A DNA stretch of 5,499 nucleotides from Verrucomicrobia bacterium UBA673 (GCA_002299785.1 DBNL01000055.1:1756-7254); one strand, 5' to 3'; shown: positions 1-5,499, counted from the first letter of the stretch. Made by a program: numbers and translations. The notes: generated by a model from the sequence alone, not told the origin.

Positions 1-532
1 CTACGGCTGGTTTGGTTAAATTCTTCACCGATTCTCCGTCGACAAAGCCCTTGTATGTCACGGTCAATTCTGGCGTCTTTTCCCCTTCCTTCATTTTCTT
101 GTCCTCTGCCCGGACAACCAAGGATGCCTCGGCTACTTCAAGTGTCACCTCTGCCGGCTTGGCAGCGATGAACTGGTCGTTTCCCATTTGAACGGCAAAA
201 ATACGCACCTTTCCTGCTCCTTTTATGCTTACTTTCCCTTCATTATCTACCGAAGCCGGTCCGTTCACAAAAATCGTAACCGGCAATTTTGAACTGGATT
301 TAGCCGTCACAAAAAATGGTTTATCACCGTATTTCTTCGGAGAAAAACGACCAATTTTGACAGTTTGTGCCTCCTTAGCACTAAGCGCCGCCAACCCGAC
401 CAATAAACAGAGGAAACCAGCCAGATACAAAACGGAATAACGAATCGTACCTGCCCCCGTCAAGATACCGGGTTTGCACCTCGCCTTCAACTGTTCGGGT
501 TGTAATTGGAGAAGCTGTGCTTTGGCAAGCAT
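1..532 (-). CDS. Secreted or membrane-anchored MBG-repeat surface protein, 5' part only
   Basis: This gene starts at ATG 532-530 and is still open at base 1, so only the first 177 residues are visible. Residues 1-33 are a basic, probably cytoplasmic stretch. Residues 34-52 form a hydrophobic segment ending in LSA, which could be a signal peptide or an uncleaved membrane anchor. Residues 57-133 look like one bacterial beta-sandwich repeat, with the pattern SSSKLPVTIFVNGPASV, then GAGKVRIFAVQMGN, then a closing valine-rich strand. Residues 137-177 begin a second unit whose PELTVTYKGFVDGESV matches the MBG domain of large adhesin-like proteins. Such proteins usually carry many tandem units, so most of the gene probably lies outside the window. 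The start is 13 nt after the phosphatase stop codon, suggesting co-transcription. No Shine-Dalgarno is seen; the ATG follows an A-rich tract. The gene is clearly lower in G+C than its neighbours. The family call is from pattern memory; its ligand is unknown. Confidence 0.85.
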   Translation of the reverse strand, partial: MLAKAQLLQLQPEQLKARCKPGILTGAGTIRYSVLYLAGFLCLLVGLAALSAKEAQTVKIGRFSPKKYGDKPFFVTAKSSSKLPVTIFVNGPASVDNEGKVSIKGAGKVRIFAVQMGNDQFIAAKPAEVTLEVAEASLVVRAEDKKMKEGEKTPELTVTYKGFVDGESVKNLTKPAV

Positions 533-545
533 TTTTTTATAAAAA

Positions 546-2108
546 TTATTCGACCTTGGCAACAATCATCGTCAAGTCATCCACCTGTTCCGCGTTATCG
601 GAAAAATCCTTCAATGTTTCAAAAACCGACTCTACGATTTTAGCCGCCTTCGACTGCCTGTTTTGGTGCACCGCCTGCAGGATGCGGTCGACTCCGAACA
701 ACTCCTCTGACGGATTCACGGTTTCCTCAAGCCCATCGGTCAGCAACACCAACACATCCCCCTTCGTTAAGTACAGTGGCTTGGACACGGTGTACTCCGC
801 GTCTGGCATGACTCCCAACGGCATCCCTGTTCTCCTCAGTTCACCCTTCACTGCGCCGTCGGAGCCCAGGATAAACGCGGGCGAGTGGCCTGCGCTTGCA
901 TGGACGAGCGTTCTTTTTTCAGGATCAAGCTTGGCCAACAGCATGGTCACAAATCTCTCCTTGCCGACGTCCTCCCCCACCATCGTGTTTGCTCGATTGA
1001 GGATCAGTGACAGATCGTTACGGTTCTTAGTGAGGATGCGGAGGTACGCACGGGTTTCTGCCATCAGCATAGCCGGACCAATACCGTGACCGCTCACGTC
1101 GCCGATCGCCAAAGCCAGTTGACTGTCTGAGGTTGTGAGATAGTCAAAGTAATCGCCACCCGTCGCCGCAGCCGGCCTAGATGCACCGGCAATATCAAAA
1201 CCGTTTAACTGCGGAGCTTTCCAGGGAAACAAGTGTTGCTGGATTTCACTGGCCACCCGGAACTGCTCCTCGGACTCGTGCATCACCGCCTGCTCCTTCA
1301 ACCGCTCTGTGATGTCGCGCGCATTGATCACCACCCCAGTAATCGCCTCGTCAGCCAACAGGTTGCTTGCCGTGATATCCATCACTCGATCACTCCCGTC
1401 CACTGCAGCGAACCTGCCCTTGATGGCGAATTGTTTCCCCTCATTGCCAATCGCCTGCACGAACTCTGCCCTCAATCGATCCCGATCCCCCCCATGCGCC
1501 AGCGCAAACCAGTCGCTGCCGATCAGTGCCTCGGCACTCGCGCCCAGTACTCGCTCGCAGGCCGGGCTCACAAATTTAATCATGCCCTTACAATCCAACA
1601 CCGCAATGATGTCCGAAGTGTTCTCGATCAACGAACGGTGCCTCAACTCGCTCGCTCGCAAATCCTTGACCGTCTGCCTCCTTGAGGAGCGCACCGAAGC
1701 CTCGCGCAATTCCCGCTCCACGGCCGGAACCAACCGCGCCAGGTTGCCCTTCATCAGGTAATCGTGTGCGCCGGACTTCATTGCGGCCACGGCGGTATCC
1801 TCGCCGATGCCGCCGGAAACGATGATAAACGGGATGTCGAGTTGCGATTCCTTCAACACTTCGAGCGCCCTTGGTGCACTAAAGTCGGGCAGATTGTAGT
1901 CGGCAAGTATCACCTCCCATTGCGCTTGGCCAAGGGCGGTTCGCATTCCTCCCTCTGTTTCCACCCGCTCGAACTCGGGCTCGAACCCGCCCGCCCGTAG
2001 CAGCCCTATCAGCATGCGCGCGTCGAACTCCGAGTCCTCCACCACCAGTACCCGCAATGCCTTCTCCCCCTCGCTGGGGTGGGTGAGTTGATTCGTCGTC
2101 TCGCTCAT
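546..2108 (-). CDS. Response regulator with receiver, PAS and SpoIIE/PP2C-like serine phosphatase domains
   Basis: This is a cytoplasmic 520-residue protein with no membrane segment. Residues 18-135 are a CheY-like receiver: acidic pair E24-D25, phospho-acceptor D70 in ILADYNLP, S98 and K120 in YLMKGN. Residues about 153-270 are a PAS domain, ending in the typical NARDITERLKEQ. A short linker with EIQQHLFP leads into a SpoIIE-type phosphatase at about 285-520. Its metal-binding aspartates are all present: D319 and D322 in GGDYFDY, D337 in GDVSGHG, D458 in TDGLEE and D510-D511 in DDLTMIV, so it should be active. In relatives such as RsbU, this domain removes phosphate from a serine on an STAS anti-sigma-factor antagonist and so frees a sigma factor. 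No STAS protein, anti-sigma factor or partner histidine kinase lies in the window, so the substrate is unknown. The ATG at 2108 starts 22 bases from a 12-bp palindrome and lacks a clear ribosome-binding site. Confidence 0.95.
   Translation of the reverse strand: MSETTNQLTHPSEGEKALRVLVVEDSEFDARMLIGLLRAGGFEPEFERVETEGGMRTALGQAQWEVILADYNLPDFSAPRALEVLKESQLDIPFIIVSGGIGEDTAVAAMKSGAHDYLMKGNLARLVPAVERELREASVRSSRRQTVKDLRASELRHRSLIENTSDIIAVLDCKGMIKFVSPACERVLGASAEALIGSDWFALAHGGDRDRLRAEFVQAIGNEGKQFAIKGRFAAVDGSDRVMDITASNLLADEAITGVVINARDITERLKEQAVMHESEEQFRVASEIQQHLFPWKAPQLNGFDIAGASRPAAATGGDYFDYLTTSDSQLALAIGDVSGHGIGPAMLMAETRAYLRILTKNRNDLSLILNRANTMVGEDVGKERFVTMLLAKLDPEKRTLVHASAGHSPAFILGSDGAVKGELRRTGMPLGVMPDAEYTVSKPLYLTKGDVLVLLTDGLEETVNPSEELFGVDRILQAVHQNRQSKAAKIVESVFETLKDFSDNAEQVDDLTMIVAKVE
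1923..1934. repeat. Third copy of CGCTTGGCCAAG, inside the phosphatase gene
   Basis: Twelve bases identical to the common core of the two intergenic copies (2118-2129 and 2191-2202) occur here within the receiver-domain coding region. The inner CTTGGCCAAG (1925-1934) is palindromic. It could be an intragenic regulator site or one instance of an iterated genomic word. Confidence 0.5.
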
Positions 2109-2113
2109 AATCT

Positions 2114-2157
2114 GCTTCGCTTGGCCAAGCTAAACCGCCGGCCAACCTTTGCGAAGC
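2114..2157. repeat. 7-bp inverted repeat GCTTCGC / GCGAAGC
   Basis: The arms at 2114-2120 and 2151-2157 are perfect reverse complements separated by 30 bases, and the left arm overlaps palindrome copy 1 by two bases. In a leftward transcript it could form a hairpin just before the phosphatase start codon. Functional meaning is uncertain. Confidence 0.25.
2119..2130. promoter_or_regulatory. 12-bp perfect palindrome GCTTGGCCAAGC, copy 1 (candidate operator)
   Basis: A perfect palindrome lies 10 bases upstream of the start codon of the receiver-PAS-phosphatase gene. With one preceding C it forms a 13-base direct match (2118-2130) to the second copy at 2191-2203. The position would suit control of the leftward transcript. 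The sequence is certain; binding by a regulator is inferred. Confidence 0.45.
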
Positions 2158-2167
2158 CTTGTTTGCC

Positions 2168-2178
2168 ACACGGCGTGT
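2168..2178. repeat. Inverted repeat ACACG-G-CGTGT in the divergent intergenic region
   Basis: Two perfect 5-base arms surround a single central base, five bases upstream of the TTGACA at 2184. It could be a second operator or activator site, but repeats this short often arise by chance. Confidence 0.25.
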
Positions 2179-2183
2179 TTTGG

Positions 2184-2212
2184 TTGACAACGCTTGGCCA
2201 AGCCGATAGCAA
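2184..2212 (+). promoter_or_regulatory. Candidate sigma-70-type promoter for the isochorismatase-ThuA gene
   Basis: A perfect TTGACA is at 2184-2189. A poor -10 match (TAGCAA, 2207-2212) follows with a 17-base spacer; GATAGC at 2205-2210 is an alternative with 15 bases. Transcription would start near 2218-2220, leaving a leader of about 20 bases before the ATG at 2239. One palindrome copy fills the spacer at 2192-2203, a classic repressor position. The -35 match is seen directly; promoter activity is inferred and the -10 is weak. Confidence 0.35.
2192..2203. promoter_or_regulatory. 12-bp perfect palindrome GCTTGGCCAAGC, copy 2 (candidate operator)
   Basis: This copy is identical to the one at 2119-2130 and starts 73 bases from it, close to seven turns of B-DNA, so both would face the same side of the helix. 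It lies between the candidate -35 and -10 of the rightward gene. The core also occurs inside nearby genes, which weakens the operator reading. Confidence 0.45.
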
Positions 2213-2238
2213 GACTGCGGAAGACACACATCGATTTC

Positions 2239-3855
2239 ATGAAACGCGCCTCCATTTTTTCTATCCTGTTTTCACTCGCCTTGGCCAACGCCGAGACGTT
2301 CACAATCAACACACGCGACCGCGTCAGGGACGCAGACGGGGACTGGGCCGTGCGGCAACAAAAAGTTCTTTGGGACGCCAAGGCGACGGCGGTGATCGTC
2401 TGCGACATGTGGGATCTGCATCACTGTAAAAATGCCGTCGGCCGCGTCGGCGAAATGGCGCCGCGCATGAACCAACTTCTCAACACCGCACGGGCAAAGG
2501 GTGCGCTGATCATTCACGCGCCATCGTCTTGCATGGAGTTTTACAAAAACCACCCCGCCCGTAAACGCGCCCAAGCCGCGCCCGGTGCCGCCGTGCAACC
2601 TAAGGCCATCGAGAGTTGGTGCCACTGGATAGACAAGGTGGAAGAAAGTCAGGGCTACCCCATCGACCACTCCGATGGCGGCGAAGACGACGACCCGGCG
2701 GAGCACGCCGCCTGGGCCAGGCACCTAGCCGAGATTGGACGCAACCCGGGCAGTCCGTGGAAGCGACAGGTCGACCTGATCGAGATTGATCCCAAGCACG
2801 ACGCGATCAGCGACAACGGTATCGAGATTTGGAACCTGCTTGAGGCGCGAGGCGTTCGCAACGTAATGCTTGTTGGCGTGCACACGAACATGTGCGTGCT
2901 CGGTCGGCCGTTTGGCCTTCGCAACATGGCGCGAAACGGCAAAAACGTCCTGCTCGTCCGCGACCTCACCGACTCGATGTACAATCCAGCGAGCTGGCCG
3001 TACGTGAATCACTTTCGCGGCACATCGCTGGTTATTGAACACATTGAGCAACGGGTCTGTCCGACGACAACCAGCGACCAACTGCTTGGTGGCGAGCCGT
3101 TCCGCTTCAAGGGCGACAGGCCGCCACATGTCGTATTCATGATCGGCGAGAGTGAATACAATACAGCCTCGACCCTGCCGATATTTGCGAAAAAACAACT
3201 CGAGTACCGCGGCATCCGCTGCTCGTTTGTACACGTGAATCAAAACGACCCGAACGATTTCGCCGGCATCGAGGTGCTGAAGGATGCTGACCTACTTTTC
3301 CTGAGTGTCCGCCGCCGAACGCCGCCCAAGTCGCAGCTCGACCTCGTCCGCGCGCACCTGGCCAAGGGTAAACCGCTCGTCGGCATCCGCACCGCCAGCC
3401 ATGCGTTCGACCATGAACCACCCAGCGAACACAACGCGCGCTGGGCCAAGTTCGACGACGAAATACTGGGCGTTGACTACCGGAACCATTACGGCAACAA
3501 GCCGCCAAAAGATCCTGCCACCATCATTCAGGTCACGGCCACAGGAGCTAACCACCCCATCCTAACCGCCATACCGCGCGATGCCTTCGAATCAAAATCG
3601 CACCTCTACAAAAACAAACCGGTCACCTCCACCGTTTCGGTGCTTATGACTGGCACGCTCGCTGGACGGGACGAAATCAGCGAGCCGGTGGCGTGGACGA
3701 ACAAGGCCAACGGTAGCCGCATCTTTTACACATCACTTGGCAGCGTGGATGACTTTGGGTTGCCGGCATTTCAGCGACTGCTGCTCAATGGCATCCTCTG
3801 GGCGCTCGACGAGCCGGTGCCGCCAGCCGACCCGCGAGTCGTCGTCAGGAAATAA
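2239..3855 (+). CDS. Secreted isochorismatase-like cysteine hydrolase fused to a ThuA domain
   Basis: The frame opens at TTG 2194, but ATG 2239 gives a clean signal peptide (MKRASIFSILFSLALANA, then ETF), so I chose it; the protein is 538 residues and should act in the periplasm or outside. Residues about 47-275 are an isochorismatase-family domain. The catalytic Asp is D56 in VIVCDMWD and the nucleophile is C219 in GVHTNMCVLGR. K186 in DPKHDAISDNG is the best candidate for the active-site lysine, though its spacing from the serine is one residue longer than usual. An acidic segment (143-152) interrupts the domain. Residues about 296-525 are a ThuA-like domain of the class-I glutamine-amidotransferase fold, with GIRTASHAF at the nucleophile-elbow region and RIFYTSLG near the end; the usual cysteine is absent there. 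Isochorismatase relatives hydrolyse amides or vinyl ethers, and ThuA proteins are tied to sugar metabolism. The substrate of this fusion is unknown. Only a weak GGAAG (2219-2223), 15 bases upstream, resembles a ribosome-binding site. Confidence 0.94.
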   Translation: MKRASIFSILFSLALANAETFTINTRDRVRDADGDWAVRQQKVLWDAKATAVIVCDMWDLHHCKNAVGRVGEMAPRMNQLLNTARAKGALIIHAPSSCMEFYKNHPARKRAQAAPGAAVQPKAIESWCHWIDKVEESQGYPIDHSDGGEDDDPAEHAAWARHLAEIGRNPGSPWKRQVDLIEIDPKHDAISDNGIEIWNLLEARGVRNVMLVGVHTNMCVLGRPFGLRNMARNGKNVLLVRDLTDSMYNPASWPYVNHFRGTSLVIEHIEQRVCPTTTSDQLLGGEPFRFKGDRPPHVVFMIGESEYNTASTLPIFAKKQLEYRGIRCSFVHVNQNDPNDFAGIEVLKDADLLFLSVRRRTPPKSQLDLVRAHLAKGKPLVGIRTASHAFDHEPPSEHNARWAKFDDEILGVDYRNHYGNKPPKDPATIIQVTATGANHPILTAIPRDAFESKSHLYKNKPVTSTVSVLMTGTLAGRDEISEPVAWTNKANGSRIFYTSLGSVDDFGLPAFQRLLLNGILWALDEPVPPADPRVVVRK

Positions 3856-4110
3856 TCCGGGCCATGGCCAACGATATCGAACCGATCCAGCTGCAGAAAT
3901 CGGAATTGTCACATGCCGGTAATAGCGCATTGGCGATGAGACTGCTCTCCGCGAATAGCTACGGAGTGGACAACCCGGAGATCCACCAAATACTTGGCCT
4001 TGGCAGGTTGCCACGCCAGAACATCATCATCGATAATGCGGAGCGAGTTGTTGCGGAGTTCTCCCACTGCACCCGTAGGGGCACGGCCTTGATGGACTTG
4101 GCCGAGCCGG
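3856..4110. other. Convergent intergenic region, no recognised gene or terminator
   Basis: These 255 bases separate the 3' ends of the two ThuA-domain genes. I see only short inverted repeats: the palindrome GGCCATGGCC (3860-3869), TGGCA-GGT-TGCCA (4001-4013), and CGGCC / GGCCG (4084-4088, 4100-4104). None is followed by a T-run on either strand, so no standard intrinsic terminator is evident. An ATG frame at 3864-4148 is open but not recognisable as a known protein. Confidence 0.6.
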
Positions 4111-5061
4111 CTAAGGCGCGGGCGGGGCTAGCACTTCCTCGCGAGTGATTTTCGATGACGGCGTTGCGTCGGCCGTCAAGTCGCCCAAGGCATACTGCAG
4201 TCCGTCTAGGTAATGCTGCAATATCGCTGGGTTCCAGTAGGTGGACGCGTTGTGGCCGAGGTTCGTGTAAAATACACGGCCGCCCTCAAATGAGCGAATC
4301 CAGGACACCGGCACGGTGCGACCGCCCTCGGTATATTGTTTCTTCAACCCCTCGTTGCGGTTGAGCGGCTTCATCGTCTGCTCCGTGTTCAGGTCGAGGC
4401 TCACCAAAACGCGAAGCTTATCGTCGCCGACATAAGTCTCCGGCTTGTATTGGTAAATCTCGTCCTTGAGCCAAAAACCACTGCCCTTGAACGCCTGGTT
4501 GAGGATGTGCTTCGGGTCATCGAGCTTGAACGACCACGTGCCGCCTCCACCCCATGGATGCCCGTTGAACTGGCCGCCGATCATCCGAGCGCCGGTTTTC
4601 CACCTGTAAAAATTATCACTCGCCGCGTGGATGCCGGCGACGCCTTTCCCTTGACCAACGAAGCCAAGAATCGCGTTGCGCTGGTCGTCATTGTCGAGCG
4701 CTAGGCTCGTGGTATTGTTGAACAGAATCGCGTCGTACTTTTCGAGATTGGCCTTTTTGAACACCGAATACTCGTCCGCCAAGTCGGCGGTGAACGCGCC
4801 GGTCTTCCTGCCCAACTCCTGTATGGCGAAGTTCCCCGCAACGATCGAGCCATGCACAAACGTCTCGCACCGGTAAAACACAAGGATACGCCGCGGCTTT
4901 TTCGAATTGGCCGTGGCCTTGGCCGGCAGCGCTGCCAACACCTTGGCCTTTGTTTCTTCGGTCAGCGGCTTGAGGCGCTTCTTCCCATCTTCCCATGCAG
5001 CTTCGCCAAGCGGAACGGCGGCCACGCCAAGGGCCAGTAATATCATCGTATGTGTTTTCAT
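4111..5061 (-). CDS. Secreted ThuA-domain protein
   Basis: The protein is 316 residues. Residues 1-22 look like a signal peptide (basic start, hydrophobic ILLALGVAAVPL, GEA before the likely cleavage), pointing to the periplasm or cell surface. Residues 57-295 are a ThuA-like domain covering essentially the whole mature protein. Visible landmarks are RILVFYRCETFVHGS (58-72), YDAILFNNTT (109-118), GIHAASDNF (143-151), GGQFNGHPW (162-170), DEIYQY (200-205) and VFYTNLGHN (263-271). H145 sits where class-I amidotransferases have their catalytic cysteine, so glutaminase chemistry is unlikely. The family is named after ThuA of the rhizobial trehalose-utilisation locus, and secreted versions are abundant in Planctomycetes and Verrucomicrobia. 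The reaction here cannot be told from sequence. It is convergent with the isochorismatase-ThuA fusion and shares the FYT-x-LG terminal pattern with it. M6 is a possible alternative start, but M1 gives the better basic region. No Shine-Dalgarno is visible. Confidence 0.93.
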   Translation of the reverse strand: MKTHTMILLALGVAAVPLGEAAWEDGKKRLKPLTEETKAKVLAALPAKATANSKKPRRILVFYRCETFVHGSIVAGNFAIQELGRKTGAFTADLADEYSVFKKANLEKYDAILFNNTTSLALDNDDQRNAILGFVGQGKGVAGIHAASDNFYRWKTGARMIGGQFNGHPWGGGGTWSFKLDDPKHILNQAFKGSGFWLKDEIYQYKPETYVGDDKLRVLVSLDLNTEQTMKPLNRNEGLKKQYTEGGRTVPVSWIRSFEGGRVFYTNLGHNASTYWNPAILQHYLDGLQYALGDLTADATPSSKITREEVLAPPAP

Positions 5062-5126
5062 AATTACAAATGAAGCGGAGACAGGCTAAGCCAGGCGCAA
5101 CTGAATGTGTAGCCCTTTGTCACCCA

Positions 5127-5198
5127 ACCGGCCCGGCATGGACCGGGGCTTTGCACCGGTCACAGAGCAGACCCAACATCCGCCGAGATTGCAAAGCC
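5127..5198. repeat. Cluster of inverted repeats upstream of the ThuA gene
   Basis: Three pairings are visible: CCCGG / CCGGG (5132-5136, 5143-5147, six-base loop), an outer ACCGG / CCGGT (5127-5131, 5156-5160), and a 9-base perfect pair GGCTTTGCA / TGCAAAGCC (5147-5155, 5190-5198). The first and third share base 5147 and the outer arm sits inside the third pair's loop, so they may be alternative structures. No T-run follows, so a simple terminator is unlikely. Confidence 0.3.
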
Positions 5199-5203
5199 GA
5201 AGT

Positions 5204-5217
5204 TCTCGATATCGAGA
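5204..5217. repeat. 14-bp perfect palindrome TCTCGATATCGAGA
   Basis: Every base pairs across the centre between 5210 and 5211. It lies 143 bases upstream of the ThuA start codon at 5061, in apparently non-coding DNA, so it could be a dimeric regulator site. One such palindrome by chance in a window this size would not be surprising. Confidence 0.35.
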
Positions 5218-5397
5218 TTAAAGGACTTGATAAAAACAGCCAGGAAAATGTACTGCAAAGCAGCCAGCCCCTTACTCGCGCTTGGATCATCGAGCGCCAT
5301 AATCCTGTCCTGAACGTCCATTCGCAGACCGGGCGGTAACTGGCTCAACAGTTAATCGTCGACTGAATTGAACAACATCGCCAGCGACCGGACGTGG

Positions 5398-5499
5398 ATG
5401 AGGCTGATGTACCGGCGGGTGAATGCGGAGACCGCACCCGCCAACAAGGAAGTTAGCGTGGGAAGGTATTCCTTAATTGATCTTCAGTATAAGTCGCCA
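5398..5499 (+). CDS. Possible start of a gene running off the right edge
   Basis: After a stop at 5353-5355 this frame stays open to the end of the window. The first ATG at 5398 gives 34 residues (MRLMYRRVNAET at the start, SLIDLQYKSP at the end); TTG 5368 would add ten more. No Shine-Dalgarno is seen and I recognise no family. A competing reading is a minus-strand gene ending at 5453 whose last 14 residues would be ATYTEDQLRNTFPR. Neither can be decided from this window. Confidence 0.15.
   Translation, partial: MRLMYRRVNAETAPANKEVSVGRYSLIDLQYKSP

Larger units (their letters stand above)
5062..5499. other. Right-end region without a recognisable gene; upstream of the minus-strand ThuA gene
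   Basis: These 438 bases hold only short open frames on both strands (for example 5070-5339 plus and 5160-5348 minus), which overlap one another and resemble no family I know. The region must carry the promoter of the leftward ThuA gene, but no convincing -35/-10 pair was found. It contains a 14-bp palindrome and nested inverted repeats, listed separately. The final 145 bases are open on the plus strand. Confidence 0.6.

Noticed and set aside
517..1089. 190-residue plus-strand frame opposite the phosphatase
   Set aside because: It is an antisense shadow of the phosphatase domain, whose catalytic motifs are clear on the minus strand.
2194..2238. TTG start extending the isochorismatase-ThuA protein by 15 residues
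   Set aside because: The extension adds basic residues before an otherwise textbook signal peptide and begins inside the palindrome and promoter region; ATG 2239 is better.
2272..2724. Minus-strand frame opposite the hydrolase domain
   Set aside because: It lies antisense to a well-supported enzyme domain and is rich in the biased residues typical of shadow frames.
4084..4104. CGGCC / GGCCG stem as a terminator for the fusion gene
   Set aside because: The stem is only 5 bp with an 11-base loop and no T-run follows on either strand.
3864..4148. 94-residue plus-strand open frame starting 8 bases after the fusion gene
   Set aside because: It has no recognisable domain or ribosome-binding site and overlaps the 3' end of the convergent ThuA gene by 38 bases; its length is expected by chance at this G+C.
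5070..5339. 89-residue plus-strand open frame upstream of the ThuA gene
   Set aside because: No family resemblance, no ribosome-binding site, low-complexity composition unlike the real proteins here, and a competing minus-strand frame across most of it.
5160..5348. 62-residue minus-strand frame with a hydrophobic centre
   Set aside because: It needs a TTG start two codons after an in-frame stop and has no recognisable pattern; not enough to call a gene.

Overview
The window looks like a piece of chromosome from an environmental Verrucomicrobia-type bacterium (a planctomycete or other PVC-group member is possible). The evidence is the gene content: secreted ThuA-domain proteins, a secreted isochorismatase-like hydrolase whose active-site motif resembles planctomycete and verrucomicrobial proteins, an MBG-repeat surface protein, and start codons without clear Shine-Dalgarno sequences. 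No rRNA, tRNA, CRISPR array, transposase or phage gene is visible. The taxonomic call is inference.

Layout from left to right. Positions 1-532 (minus) hold the 5' part of a gene for an exported or membrane-anchored beta-sandwich protein that enters an MBG-type repeat where the window ends. Thirteen bases upstream of it, on the same strand, lies a complete 520-residue phosphatase (546-2108) made of a response-regulator receiver, a PAS sensor and a SpoIIE/PP2C-like catalytic domain; the two could share a transcript. A 130-bp divergent intergenic region follows (2109-2238), with a candidate promoter and two copies of the 12-bp palindrome GCTTGGCCAAGC. Rightward from it runs a 538-residue secreted fusion of an isochorismatase-like cysteine hydrolase and a ThuA domain (2239-3855). 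After a 255-bp convergent gap comes a second secreted ThuA-domain protein on the minus strand (4111-5061). The last 438 bases (5062-5499) contain no gene I can name, only short palindromes and weak open frames, one of which runs off the right edge.

Functionally there are two themes. One is a signalling output module: a phosphorylation- and ligand-controlled serine phosphatase of the kind that switches anti-sigma-factor antagonists, possibly co-expressed with a surface protein. The other is a pair of envelope enzymes or binding proteins with ThuA folds, a family linked to sugar (trehalose/keto-sugar) metabolism and expanded in this group of bacteria. The palindrome pair between the two divergent genes is the most interesting non-coding signal. 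I did not find convincing evidence of a wholly new defence or mobile system.
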